Assembly: GCA_002256345.1 (NCBI GenBank)
Contig: NKIY01000002.1
Coordinates: forward strand, 124,001-188,000
DNA length: 64,000 bases
Source of the DNA: Bradyrhizobiaceae bacterium PARB1
GTDB lineage: Bacteria; Pseudomonadota; Alphaproteobacteria; Rhizobiales; Xanthobacteraceae
Reading direction: 5' to 3'
Shown: piece by piece, positions 1 to 9,256 of the stretch
Layout of the letters: every line of letters begins with the position of its first letter
How positions within the stretch are numbered: position 1 is the first letter of the stretch
Program-made: the position numbers and the translations under genes
The notes under the pieces: generated by a model
What the model saw: only the letters and a program-made list of their open reading frames with translations
Database searches by the model: none
What the model was told of the DNA's origin: nothing

Positions 1-1
1 G

Positions 2-2071
2 CGCTCGGCCTCGGCGACGTTCATCCCTGCGCTGGCGGTGCCGATCTCGATCCTCGGTACGTGTGCAGTCATGTACATGATGGATTACTCCATCAACAAC
101 ATGACGCTGCTGGCGCTGACGCTGTCGGTCGGCTTCGTGGTCGACGACGCCATCGTCATGCTGGAGAACATCGTCCGCCATATCGAGCTCGGCATGAAGC
201 CGTTCGAAGCTGCGCTGAAGGGGGCGCGCGAAATCGGATTCACGATCATCTCGATCACATTCTCGCTGATCGCGGTGTTCATTCCGGTGCTGCTGATGGG
301 TGGCATCGTCGGCCGCGTGTTCCGCGAATTCGCCGTCACCATCTCGGTCGCCATCATCGTCTCCGGCTTCGTGTCCCTGACATTGACGCCGATGCTGTGC
401 GCGCGCGTGCTCAAGGCGCATGATCCCCATCACAAGGATAATATCGTCCTGCGGCTGTTCGAGCGCATGTTCGCCGCGTGGCTGCGCGGCTATGAGTGGA
501 CGCTCGACCGCGTGCTGGCCTACAAGGCTTTGATGCTGATGGTGACTTTCGCCACCCTTGGCGGCACCATCTGGCTCTACATGGTCGTGCCGAAGGGGTT
601 CTTCCCGCAGGAAGACACGGGCTTCCTGACCGGCATCACCGAAGCGGCCACCGATACATCATTCGAAGCCATGAGGGTGCGCCAGCAGGCGCTGGTGGAC
701 GTTCTCAAGTCCGATCCGGCCGTCGATTACATCAACTCCACCGTCGGTTCCGGTGGCCCCAACGCGACCGCCAATTATGGCCGCCTGTTCGTCGCGCTGA
801 AGCCGAAGAAGGAACGCGATGCGGCGCCTGTGGTGATGGCGCGGCTGCGTCAGAAGGCGACGGCGGTGCCGGGCTTGCAGGCCTTCTTCCAGAGCATCCA
901 GAACCTCAATATCGGCGGTCGCCCGTCGAAGAGCCAATATCAATACGTCCTGCAGAGCAGCGACACCGAACAGCTCTACCGGCTCGCACCGGAAATGCGT
1001 GAGGCGATCTCCAAGGTGCCGGGTCTGCTCGACGTGACGACGGACCTGTATATCAAGAACCCGCAGATGACCGTCGATATCGATCGCGAGAAGGCGGCGG
1101 TCTACGGCATCACTGTGGATCAGGTGCGCAACCAGCTCTACAACGCGTTCGGCGCGCGGCAGATCGGGACCATCTATACCGCGACCAACGACTATCAGAT
1201 CATCCTCGAAGCCCAGCCGCAGTTCCGCGTCGACCCGAGCGATCTCTCCAAGCTCTACATGAAGACCTCAGGCAACCAGACCATCCCGCTGAGCGCAGTG
1301 GCGAAGCTGGTGCCGTCGGTCGGCCCGCTGCAGATCAATCATCAGGGCCAGCAGCCCGCAGTGACGATCTCGTTCAATCTGCAGCCCGGTTATTCGCTGG
1401 GCTATGCGGTGGACCAGATCACGAAGATCGAAAGCGACAGCAAGCTGCCGGTGACCATTGCCACCGGATTCTCCGGCACTGCGCAGGTGTTCCAGGATAG
1501 CTTGCGCGGGCAGGGCGTGCTGATCCTCGCGGCGGTCTTCGCGGCCTTCGTGATCCTCGGCATTCTCTATGAGAGCTTCATCCACCCGATCACTATCATC
1601 TCCGGCCTGCCGTCGGCCGGTATCGGCGCCATCCTGACGCTGATGCTGTTCAAGATGGAGATGTCTGTCATCGCCATGATCGGCATCGTGATGCTGGTCG
1701 GCATCGTCAAGAAGAACGCCATCATGATGGTGGACTTCGCGCTGGAGCGGCGGCGTGTCGGTTTGTCTGCCGAGCACGCCATCCGCGAAGCGGCGCTGCT
1801 GCGTTTCCGCCCGATCATGATGACCACATTTGCAGCAATTTTCGGTACGCTGCCGATTGCTATCGGTGCGGGTGCCGGCGCCGAATTGCGGCAGCCGCTC
1901 GGCGTGGCCGTGGTTGGCGGCCTCTGCCTGTCGCAATTGCTGACGCTGTACATCACTCCGGTGATCTACATCTATCTCGATCGTATCGATCGCAAGCTGA
2001 AGCGGAAGCTTCAGCCGCAGATCGAGGACGACGAGATCGACGGCCGGCCGCACGCCGTCGCGGCGGAGTGA
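2..2071 (+). CDS. RND efflux permease, HAE1/MdtBC-like (5' truncated)
   Basis: This is the last 689 residues of an inner-membrane RND proton-driven efflux pump; the reading frame is open to the left edge, so the true start lies outside the window. The TM4 segment carries the proton-relay aspartates in GFVVDDAIVMLEN. A porter segment GFFPQEDTGF follows, then a second hydrophobic half (TM8-12) with KKNAIMMVDFA and RFRPIMMTTFAAIFGTLP. Full-length members are about 1030-1050 residues, so roughly one third is missing. Such pumps work with a periplasmic adaptor and an outer-membrane channel, probably encoded upstream. The substrate cannot be told from sequence. Confidence 0.93.
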   Translation, partial: RSASATFIPALAVPISILGTCAVMYMMDYSINNMTLLALTLSVGFVVDDAIVMLENIVRHIELGMKPFEAALKGAREIGFTIISITFSLIAVFIPVLLMGGIVGRVFREFAVTISVAIIVSGFVSLTLTPMLCARVLKAHDPHHKDNIVLRLFERMFAAWLRGYEWTLDRVLAYKALMLMVTFATLGGTIWLYMVVPKGFFPQEDTGFLTGITEAATDTSFEAMRVRQQALVDVLKSDPAVDYINSTVGSGGPNATANYGRLFVALKPKKERDAAPVVMARLRQKATAVPGLQAFFQSIQNLNIGGRPSKSQYQYVLQSSDTEQLYRLAPEMREAISKVPGLLDVTTDLYIKNPQMTVDIDREKAAVYGITVDQVRNQLYNAFGARQIGTIYTATNDYQIILEAQPQFRVDPSDLSKLYMKTSGNQTIPLSAVAKLVPSVGPLQINHQGQQPAVTISFNLQPGYSLGYAVDQITKIESDSKLPVTIATGFSGTAQVFQDSLRGQGVLILAAVFAAFVILGILYESFIHPITIISGLPSAGIGAILTLMLFKMEMSVIAMIGIVMLVGIVKKNAIMMVDFALERRRVGLSAEHAIREAALLRFRPIMMTTFAAIFGTLPIAIGAGAGAELRQPLGVAVVGGLCLSQLLTLYITPVIYIYLDRIDRKLKRKLQPQIEDDEIDGRPHAVAAE

Positions 2072-2075
2072 TCTC

Positions 2076-2164
2076 GTAGCCCGGATGGAGCGAAGCGAAA
2101 TCCGGGGATGTCGAGATAGTTGAAACGCCGGTCCCCGGATTGCGCTGCGCTTCATCCGGGCTAC
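2076..2164. repeat. Intergenic palindromic repeat, GTAGCCCGG family, copy 1
   Basis: Two arms of about 33 bases (2076-2108 and 2132-2164) form an imperfect inverted repeat beginning GTAGCCCGGATGGAGCG and ending CATCCGGGCTAC. It lies between the RND gene and the amidohydrolase gene. A second copy of the same family is at 26868-26956, and a related family is at 41044-41123. It could form a hairpin in the RND mRNA 3' end. Confidence 0.85.
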
Positions 2165-2178
2165 ACAGGAGCATCACA

Positions 2179-3021
2179 GTGTCGATCAAGGTCCTCTGCG
2201 CCGCAGCCGGCTTGGGATTGCTGCTCGCGGCTCCCGCGCATGCCAACGAGCCGATCGAGATCTTCGATGCCCATATGCACTACAATTGGGAGCCCAAGCC
2301 GTATTATCAGCCAGACGAGGTGCTCGACGTCTTCAAGCGCAACCGCGTCACCGGCATTCTCGCCACCAGCCGTCCGAACACCGGCACGCATGTCCTGATG
2401 GACAAGCAGACCGAGGGGAAGGCGAGCGGCCTGCAGGTGGTGCCGTTCATCCGGCCGTATCGTGTTCGCGCCGATATCGGCTCGTGGTTCAACGATCCCG
2501 TGATCTTCGAGCTCGTGCAGGAGGAATACAAGCGCGGCTATTATCGCGGCGTCGGCGAATTCCATCTGACCGGCAAGGCGGCCGATACGGAGATGGTGAA
2601 GAAGACCGTCGATTTCGCCGTCGAGAAGAACCTCTATCTGCATGCTCACGCGGACGCAGAAGCGGTCGAAATCCTGATGCGCCACAATCCGAAGGCGCAG
2701 ATCATCTGGGCGCATACCGGCTTCAGCCTCGGGCCGGATCGCGTCGCTGCGATGCTCGCCAGGTACCCGAAACTATGGGGCGAGCTGTCTTATCGCAGCG
2801 GCATCGTTGATGGCGCCGGGAAGCTGACACCGGAATGGCGAAAACTGTTCGAGACCTATCCCGATCGCTTTCTGGTCGGCTCCGACACCTGGGTGCCCGA
2901 GCGCTGGGCGAGCTATGACGACATCATGGCCGGCTATCGCGCCTGGCTGGCGCAATTGCCGCCGCCGATCGCAAAGAAGATCGCCCATGGCAATGCGCGG
3001 GCCCTGTTCGCCGAGAAGTAA
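2179..3021 (+). CDS. Secreted amidohydrolase-family (TIM-barrel) protein
   Basis: A 280-residue protein starting at GTG 2179, chosen because ACAGGAG lies just upstream and the first 22 residues make a clean Sec signal peptide ending APAHA. The mature part begins with the metal-binding DAHMH (His32, His34) of amidohydrolase-2-type barrels. Later it has LHAHADAEA, IIWAHTGFS and VGSDTW, the expected positions of further metal and catalytic ligands. It is probably a periplasmic hydrolase or lactonase-like enzyme. The substrate is unknown, and the neighbours (efflux pump, SDR genes on the other strand) do not identify it. Confidence 0.8.
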   Translation: MSIKVLCAAAGLGLLLAAPAHANEPIEIFDAHMHYNWEPKPYYQPDEVLDVFKRNRVTGILATSRPNTGTHVLMDKQTEGKASGLQVVPFIRPYRVRADIGSWFNDPVIFELVQEEYKRGYYRGVGEFHLTGKAADTEMVKKTVDFAVEKNLYLHAHADAEAVEILMRHNPKAQIIWAHTGFSLGPDRVAAMLARYPKLWGELSYRSGIVDGAGKLTPEWRKLFETYPDRFLVGSDTWVPERWASYDDIMAGYRAWLAQLPPPIAKKIAHGNARALFAEK

Positions 3022-3033
3022 GGCGCTCCGCGG

Positions 3034-3804
3034 TCAGCCCTGCACCGAAAAGCCGCCGTCGACCGGAATGGCGGCGCCGGTGACAAAGTCCGACGCACGT
3101 GATGCGAGGAACACCGCGATCCCGGCAAAATCGCCCGGCGCTCCCCAGCGGCCCGATGGTGAACGCGCCAGTACCTTGTCATACAGGCCATCGACTTCGC
3201 GCCGCGCATTCTGCGTGAGTTCGGTATCGATCCAGCCCGGCAGCACGGCGTTGCACTGGATATTGTCCGGCGCCCAGGCGATGGCGCATGAGCGCGTGAA
3301 CTGCACGATGCCGCCTTTGCTGGCGCCATAGGCCGGCGCGAAGCTTGCGCCGAAGATCGAAAGCATCGAGCCGATATTGATGATCTTGCCGCCGCCGGAT
3401 TCCTTCATCGCCGGATGCACTGCCTGCGAAGCGACGAAGGCGCTGGTGAGATTGGTCTGGATGACCTCGTTCCATTCCTCGAGCGCAATCTCTTGCGGCG
3501 GTTTGCGAATATTGATGCCTGCATTGTTGATGAGGATGTCGATACGGCCGAACGCCTTGAGCGTATCGGCAACCATCGCCTTCACCGACCGGGTGTCGTT
3601 CACATCGACGGTAAGTGCGATCGCCTTCACGCCACTTGTTGCAAGCTCGGTGACAGCCGCTTCCGACTTCGCCTGATTGCGCCCGGCGATCACGATCGAG
3701 GCGCCAGCCGCCGCGAGGCCACGCGCCATGCCGAGGCCGATCCCGCCATTGCCGCCGGTGACAATGGCCACGCGGCCGGTGAGATCGAACAGTGCTTTGG
3801 TCAT
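3034..3804 (-). CDS. SDR-family NAD(P)-dependent oxidoreductase 1
   Basis: A 256-residue classical short-chain dehydrogenase. It has the TGGNGGIG cofactor loop near residue 15, NNAG near 92, a serine in the IINIGSM strand and the catalytic YGASK motif. The C-terminus PVDGGFSVQG is typical of gluconate 5-dehydrogenase / 2-deoxygluconate dehydrogenase-like SDRs. The ATG at 3804 is preceded by AAAGGACG on the minus strand. It lies 21 bases downstream of a paralog of exactly the same length, so the two are probably co-transcribed. The substrate, likely a sugar acid or alcohol, is an inference. Confidence 0.9.
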   Translation of the reverse strand: MTKALFDLTGRVAIVTGGNGGIGLGMARGLAAAGASIVIAGRNQAKSEAAVTELATSGVKAIALTVDVNDTRSVKAMVADTLKAFGRIDILINNAGINIRKPPQEIALEEWNEVIQTNLTSAFVASQAVHPAMKESGGGKIINIGSMLSIFGASFAPAYGASKGGIVQFTRSCAIAWAPDNIQCNAVLPGWIDTELTQNARREVDGLYDKVLARSPSGRWGAPGDFAGIAVFLASRASDFVTGAAIPVDGGFSVQG

Positions 3805-3825
3805 GGTGTCGTCCTTTGCGCGCAA

Positions 3826-4596
3826 TCAGCCTTGAATGGAGAAGCCGCCATCGACGGTCAACGCTGTGCCGTTGACGAAATCGGATGCAGCGCTGGCGAG
3901 AAATACGGTGGCCCCAACGAGATCGTCCGGCCGGCCCCAGCGCGCAGCGGGGACGCGCGACACGATGCGGTCATGCAGCTCCGGCACGCGCTCCTTGGCG
4001 CGGCTCGTCAGATCGGTATCGATCCAGCCGGGGAGGATCGCATTGCTCTGGATGTTATCCGCCGCCCACGCCGTTGCGAGCGAGCGGGTGAATTGCAGGA
4101 TGCCGCCCTTGCTGGCGGCATAGTTCGCAGCTCCGCCTGCGCCGAGCTGCGCCAGCACGGAGGCGATATTGATGATCTTGCCGCGTCCACCTTGCTTCAT
4201 TGCCGGATAGACGGCCTGTGCGCAGATGAAGGGCGCGGTCATGTTGACGTCGATCACCATCTGCCAGTCGGCGAGTGTCATCTCCGCGAGCGGCGCGGCG
4301 ATGCTGATACCGGCATTGTTGACGAGGATATCGACGCGTCCGAAGCGCTCACGCGTCGCTGCGACCATGTCGTCGACTGAAGCGGGATCGGTGACGTCGG
4401 TGATGGCGGCGAGAACGCGATGGCCGTCACGTTCGAGCGATGCTCGCGCCTGCGCCGAATTGTCTGCATTGCGGTCGGCGATGGTGATCGCCGCACCGGC
4501 TTCTGCCAGTCCGCGTGCCATCGCGAGCCCGATGCCGGCATTGCCGCCGGTGACGATGGCCACCTGGCCCTTGAGATCGAAAAGCTGGTTTGTCAC
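3826..4596 (-). CDS. SDR-family NAD(P)-dependent oxidoreductase 2
   Basis: A 256-residue classical SDR and close paralog of the downstream gene. It has TGGNAGIG for the cofactor, NNAGISIA, and YAASKGG carrying the catalytic Tyr and Lys, and it ends TVDGGFSIQG. I chose GTG 4596 (MTNQLFDLKG...) over GTG 4605 because it matches the paralog's start and makes the two proteins equally long. It is first in a two-gene minus-strand operon. The pair looks like a tandem duplication that may supply two steps or two specificities of one sugar-acid pathway. Confidence 0.9.
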   Translation of the reverse strand: MTNQLFDLKGQVAIVTGGNAGIGLAMARGLAEAGAAITIADRNADNSAQARASLERDGHRVLAAITDVTDPASVDDMVAATRERFGRVDILVNNAGISIAAPLAEMTLADWQMVIDVNMTAPFICAQAVYPAMKQGGRGKIINIASVLAQLGAGGAANYAASKGGILQFTRSLATAWAADNIQSNAILPGWIDTDLTSRAKERVPELHDRIVSRVPAARWGRPDDLVGATVFLASAASDFVNGTALTVDGGFSIQG

Positions 4597-4687
4597 GCGA
4601 TCCACCCCGTTCGTTGCCGGCGCATTCTGCGGCGCGCCTGAAGGGGATCATCGCAAGTGTGTGCGCGAGAGGAAAGGGGCTTTGCGA

Positions 4688-4879
4688 TCAAGGCCGCGAT
4701 AGCGCGTAACCGGCTAATCCGAGTCCGACGGCGGTGAGCGCAGCGCCATAGTAGGCCCAAGGCATCTGGTTGATCATGAAACTGGATCGCGGCCATGGCA
4801 CGACGCCCGTGCCCTGGCCGATCCAGAGGAGGCCGACCAGTATCGAGAGTATGCCGAGGGTGAGAAGGGGCGCGCGCAT
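4688..4879 (-). CDS. Small two-helix membrane protein
   Basis: A 63-residue protein with two hydrophobic segments (about residues 4-22 and 42-60). They are joined by a loop holding WIGQGTGVVPWP and SSFMINQMPWAYYG, which I recognise as a conserved small hypothetical family in Bradyrhizobium relatives. It is probably an inner-membrane protein of unknown function. It sits between parE and the SDR pair on the same strand, about 45 bases downstream of parE, so it may be transcribed with parE. Confidence 0.7.
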   Translation of the reverse strand: MRAPLLTLGILSILVGLLWIGQGTGVVPWPRSSFMINQMPWAYYGAALTAVGLGLAGYALSRP

Positions 4880-4923
4880 GAACGATATACGCGCGTCCTC
4901 ACCACTTGGTTTCGCGAGAAGCC

Positions 4924-6969
4924 TCAGACGTCCAGCAACTCGTCGCTGGCGAATTCTGCCTTGTCGGAGATGAACGCGAAGCGCGCCTCGGCCTTGGTGC
5001 CCATCAGGCGCTCCACCGAATCCGCGGTGCCTTCGCGGTCGTCCGGCAGGAGTTGCACGCGCAGCAGCGTGCGGCGCGACGGATCCATCGTGGTTTCCTT
5101 GAGCTGCGCGGGCATCATTTCGCCGAGGCCTTTGAAGCGGCCGATATCGACCTTGGCATTGGCGTTGAACTCGCTCTTCAGGAGCGCATCGCGATGCGCC
5201 TCGTCGCGGGCATAGACGGTCTTGCTGCCGTGGGTGAGGCGATAGAGCGGCGGCACCGCGAGATACAGGTGGCCCTCGTCGATCAGCTTCGGCATCTGCC
5301 GGTAGAAGAAGGTGATCAGCAGCGATGCGATATGCGCGCCGTCGACGTCGGCGTCGGTCATGATGATCACGCGCGAATAGCGCAGGTCTTCCTCGCGATA
5401 TTGCGCGCCGGTGCCGCAGCCGATCGCCTGCATCAGGTCGGCGAGCTGGGTATTGGCGGTCAGCTTGTCCTTGGTCGCGGAGGCGACGTTGAGGATTTTA
5501 CCACGCAAGGGCAAGATGGCTTGCGTCTTGCGGTCGCGCGCCTGCTTGGCGCTGCCGCCTGCCGAGTCGCCCTCGACGATGAACAGTTCCGAACCTTCGG
5601 TCGCGGTGTTGGTGCAGTCGGCCAGCTTGCCGGGCAGCCGCAGCTTTTTCACCGCGGTCTTGCGCGAGGTTTCCTTTTCGGCACGGCGGCGCAGACGTTC
5701 GTCGGCGCGCTCCAGCACGAATTCGAGCAGCTTGTTGGCCTGCACGGGATTGCCGGACAGCCAGTGGTCGAACGGGTCCTTGATGGCCTGTTCGACGATC
5801 TTCTGTGCTTCGGCAGTAGCAAGCCGGTCCTTGGTCTGGCCCTGGAACTCGGGCTCGCGCACGAACACCGAGAGCATGACCGCAGCGCCAACCATCACGT
5901 CTTCCGAGGTGATGTTGCCCGCGCGCTTGCCCTGGCCGACGCGCTCGGCGTGGTCCTTCAGGCCGCGCAGCATGGCGCTGCGCATGCCGCTTTCATGGGT
6001 GCCGCCATCGGGCGTCGGCACCGTGTTGGTGTAAGACGCCATGAAGCCGTCGGCATCTGCGGTCCAGGCGACGGCCCATTCGCAGGCGCCGTGCGAGCCG
6101 TTGCGGCCCGACTTCCCCGAGAAGATTTCGGGATGCACCAGCGTGTCGGCATGGATCGCCGCGGCGAGGTAGTCCTTGAGGCCGCCGGGGAAGTGGAACG
6201 TTGCCTCCGCTGGGCAATCCTCGATGCCCTTGAGCAGTTCGGGATCGCATTTCCAGCGAATCTCGACGCCGCCGAACAGATAGGCCTTCGAGCGCGCCAT
6301 CTTGAACAGGCGCTGCGGCTTGAAATGCGCCTTGGCGCCGAAGATGTCGGTGTCCGGCTTGAAGCGAACGCGGGTGCCGCGGCGGTTATGGACCTTGCCG
6401 AGCTCCTGCAGCTTGCCCTGCGGGATGCCGCGGGCAAAGGTCATCTTGTAGAGCTGCTGGTTGCGCGCCACCTCGACCTCCAGCGTGGAGGAGAGGGCGT
6501 TCACCACCGAGACGCCGACGCCGTGCAGGCCACCCGAGGTCTCGTAGACCTTGGAGTCGAACTTGCCGCCGGCATGCAGGGTGCACATGATCACTTCGAG
6601 CGCCGACTTCTTCGGCTGCTTCGGATGCGGGTCCACCGGGATGCCGCGGCCGTTGTCGGACACGGTGAGGAAGCCGTCGGCCGTGAGTTCCACCTCGATG
6701 AAGGTCGCATGGCCCGCCAGCGCCTCGTCCATCGAGTTGTCGATCACTTCCGCGAACAAGTGGTGAAGTGCCTTTTCGTCCGTTCCGCCGATATACATAC
6801 CCGGCCGCCGCCGCACCGGCTCGAGGCCTTCGAGGACCTCGATATCGGCGGCGGTATAGCCAGCTTCCGCATTGGCAGCCTTGGAGGCTGCCTTGGCGGG
6901 GGCGGCGGATTTTGCTGTGGCCGATCCAAAGAGATCGGCTTTATCTTTCGGTTTCAGTGCCTTGGCCAT
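4924..6969 (-). CDS. parE: DNA topoisomerase IV subunit B
   Basis: A 681-residue ATPase subunit of topoisomerase IV, which decatenates daughter chromosomes together with ParC. The GHKL ATP site is visible as EVIDNSMDEALAGHA, DNGRGIPVD and GGLHGVGVSVVNALS. The TOPRIM region has EGDSAGGSAKQARDRKTQA and the metal-binding DADVDGAHIA. The N-terminal 40 residues are a low-complexity Ala/Lys extension typical of alphaproteobacterial ParE. ParE is preferred over GyrB because of the shorter length and the Q-rather-than-R pattern around the TOPRIM region; that distinction is by family resemblance. Confidence 0.95.
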   Translation of the reverse strand: MAKALKPKDKADLFGSATAKSAAPAKAASKAANAEAGYTAADIEVLEGLEPVRRRPGMYIGGTDEKALHHLFAEVIDNSMDEALAGHATFIEVELTADGFLTVSDNGRGIPVDPHPKQPKKSALEVIMCTLHAGGKFDSKVYETSGGLHGVGVSVVNALSSTLEVEVARNQQLYKMTFARGIPQGKLQELGKVHNRRGTRVRFKPDTDIFGAKAHFKPQRLFKMARSKAYLFGGVEIRWKCDPELLKGIEDCPAEATFHFPGGLKDYLAAAIHADTLVHPEIFSGKSGRNGSHGACEWAVAWTADADGFMASYTNTVPTPDGGTHESGMRSAMLRGLKDHAERVGQGKRAGNITSEDVMVGAAVMLSVFVREPEFQGQTKDRLATAEAQKIVEQAIKDPFDHWLSGNPVQANKLLEFVLERADERLRRRAEKETSRKTAVKKLRLPGKLADCTNTATEGSELFIVEGDSAGGSAKQARDRKTQAILPLRGKILNVASATKDKLTANTQLADLMQAIGCGTGAQYREEDLRYSRVIIMTDADVDGAHIASLLITFFYRQMPKLIDEGHLYLAVPPLYRLTHGSKTVYARDEAHRDALLKSEFNANAKVDIGRFKGLGEMMPAQLKETTMDPSRRTLLRVQLLPDDREGTADSVERLMGTKAEARFAFISDKAEFASDELLDV

Positions 6970-7077
6970 ATGTCTTGAAGTCTTGTCTGATGTGTCGCCG
7001 CGGCATCCGGCGGCGAATCGTTGCGATGACTATGCCACGACTGGGCTGTCCATGGGCTAACGGCCGGCGGCGCCGGG

Positions 7078-7458
7078 TCAGGCCACGGCGGCGGCGCGCT
7101 CGGTGCGTAGCACAATCACCACGAACAGCACCATGGCCGTGAGCATGATCAGCGAGCCGATGATGGGAACCGCCGTATAGGCGTGATTGGCCAGCAATGT
7201 GATGCCGATACCGATCGGGAACATCAGGCCGCCGACAATGTGCAGCCAGCCTTGGATCCGCGCCAGCAGGCTGCGGCCGACTTCGGGAACCACACGATAA
7301 TACAGCCCGAAGAGGAACAGCAGCACGCCGCCGACGAGATTGAGATGGGCATGGGCGGGCGACAGCAAAAAGTCCTGTTTGATCCCCATGGCGATGCCGG
7401 CCACCATCCCGACCAGTAATACGACAGCGCTCACGCAGATCATCAGCGATCCGATCAT
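7078..7458 (-). CDS. Four-helix membrane protein, heme-copper-oxidase-like
   Basis: A 126-residue protein with four hydrophobic helices. I chose ATG 7458 because AAGAGGA lies upstream on the minus strand. The second helix begins SPAHAHLNLVGGVLLFLFG, with two histidines in an arrangement reminiscent of the helix-2 heme ligand region of NorB/cbb3-type oxidase subunit I. It is far too short to be an oxidase. Related small proteins are found in rhizobia. It could bind heme or be a structural fragment-like paralog. The function is not established. Confidence 0.6.
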   Translation of the reverse strand: MIGSLMICVSAVVLLVGMVAGIAMGIKQDFLLSPAHAHLNLVGGVLLFLFGLYYRVVPEVGRSLLARIQGWLHIVGGLMFPIGIGITLLANHAYTAVPIIGSLIMLTAMVLFVVIVLRTERAAAVA

Positions 7459-7608
7459 CAATTATCCTCTTGGGTTGTGATGGCCGGCATCTGGCCGCAA
7501 TTGGCGGGCCGGCAGAGAGCCCATTAGGCTCTGCACCCTCTGGATAGTTCATCCATGCCGGTCACGAATTCGCGATGTGCGATGGGGCAACCCGAAAGCG
7601 AGCGGAGT

Positions 7609-9021
7609 TCAGATCAACCCCGCCAGTTTCATCAGCACGCCCGCCACACAGGACGCACCAAGCACCGGCAGCATCCCGACCTTGAACCAGAGGATTGCGA
7701 TGGCAGCGGCTGCGGCCAACGCAACTGCGACGGGATCGGCGCTGGCGAGCACTGGTGCGTCGAAATTGAAGCCATAGCGCTCTATGGCAAAACTCTGCCG
7801 GAACAGCGTGTGGAGCGCGAACCAGATCGACAGATTGAGGATGACCCCGACCACCGCTGCGGTGATCGCCGCCAGCGCGCCGGCAAGCGCCCGGTTGCCG
7901 CGCAGGGCCTCGATATAGGGCGCGCCGACGAAGATCCAGAGGAAGCAGGGCGCGAAAGTCACCCAGGTCGCGAGCAACCCGCCGAGCGTTCCGGCCAGCA
8001 TCGGCGACAAACCACTGGCATCGCGAAATGCCGCCATGAAGGCCACGAACTGTACCACCATGATCAGCGGTCCCGGCGTCGTCTCGGCCATGCCGAGACC
8101 GTCGAGCATCTCGCGGGCGGTGACCCAGTGATAGTGATCTGCCGCCTGCTGCGCGACATAGGCCAGCACCGCATAGGCGCCGCCGAAGGTCACCATCGCC
8201 AGCTTGCTGAAGAGGATCGCAATCTGGCTGAAGACACTGGTCAAGCCCAGGCCCATGACAATGACGGCTACGGGAATAAGCCATACCGCCAGCCAGATCG
8301 CGAGAATCCGGAACGTGCGGGGCAGGTTCGGGCGAGCATGATGGGGAACGCCGTCGCCGAGCATGCTGTCGATCACAGCCTGAGATCTGCCGCCATGAGG
8401 CACTGCGGCAAATTGCTGATATCCAAGGCGTACGCCGATCAAGCCAACAAGACCTGCACTCAACACGATGACCGGAAACGGAACGGCAAAGAAGAAGATC
8501 GCTACGAAAGCGATGCCCGCGATCGCATACATCACCGAATTGCCGAGCGCGCGCCGGCCGACCCTGATCACCGCTTCGATGACGATGGCAAGGACCGCCG
8601 ATTTCAAACCGAAAAACAGCGCGGCGACAAAGCCCACATTGCCATAGGCCGCATAGATATAGCTCAGCGCCATGATGGCGATAACGCCCGGCAAAATGAA
8701 CAGGAGGCCTGCGACGAGGCCGCCGGCAGTCCGATGCAACAGCCAGCCCATATAGGTCGCCATCTGCTGCGCCTCGGGGCCAGGCAGCAACATGCAGTAA
8801 TTCAGCGCGTGCAGAAATCGCGCCTCGGAGATCCAGTTCTTCTCTTCGACGACGATGCGATGCATCACTGCGATCTGGCCAGCAGGCCCGCCAAAGGAGA
8901 GCAGGGCAATGCGGAACCACACGCGCAGGGCCTCGGAGAAGGAGATTCCGTGCGAGCGGACGGGATCGATGGTGGGATCGCCCGACGAAACGTCGGGAAG
9001 CTTCGGCTCGATAGCAGACAT
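7609..9021 (-). CDS. chrA: Chromate transporter, ChrA family
   Basis: A 470-residue CHR-superfamily membrane transporter with two homologous halves. The N-half has SFGGPAGQIAVMHR and LLPGPEAQQMATYMGW. The C-half has TFGGAYAVLAYVAQQ and ETTPGPLIMVVQFVAF. I start at ATG 9021; the open frame extends upstream but without a better ribosome site or conserved sequence. The family exports chromate, probably by proton exchange, and some members serve other oxyanions. It is divergent from the caspase gene with about 235 bases between starts, so the two may share a regulatory region. Confidence 0.92.
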   Translation of the reverse strand: MSAIEPKLPDVSSGDPTIDPVRSHGISFSEALRVWFRIALLSFGGPAGQIAVMHRIVVEEKNWISEARFLHALNYCMLLPGPEAQQMATYMGWLLHRTAGGLVAGLLFILPGVIAIMALSYIYAAYGNVGFVAALFFGLKSAVLAIVIEAVIRVGRRALGNSVMYAIAGIAFVAIFFFAVPFPVIVLSAGLVGLIGVRLGYQQFAAVPHGGRSQAVIDSMLGDGVPHHARPNLPRTFRILAIWLAVWLIPVAVIVMGLGLTSVFSQIAILFSKLAMVTFGGAYAVLAYVAQQAADHYHWVTAREMLDGLGMAETTPGPLIMVVQFVAFMAAFRDASGLSPMLAGTLGGLLATWVTFAPCFLWIFVGAPYIEALRGNRALAGALAAITAAVVGVILNLSIWFALHTLFRQSFAIERYGFNFDAPVLASADPVAVALAAAAAIAILWFKVGMLPVLGASCVAGVLMKLAGLI

Positions 9022-9256
9022 GCGGCGCCCTTGGTGCACAACAGGACGCGATGCTTGGGCATGTTGCCTGATGGGGAGATCGCTAATCCCCATTGCATGA
9101 ACTAAACCGGCCGATGGTGCGTCTGTCAATTCGTCAGGCGTGTCATCCTGCGCAATCGTCGGTCGCAGCCCGGCGCGTTGTCTCGTCGGCGTGCCCTGAC
9201 TATGCCATGAATGTTCGATTATCCCGACACAGGGCGGCGAAGCGGGCAGGGAGCTT

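Noticed and set aside
4906-6978. 690-codon plus-strand open frame opposite parE, and a 516-codon frame opposite chrA (7555-9105)
   Set aside because: Each mirrors a strongly conserved gene on the other strand and shows no recognisable protein sequence or ribosome site.
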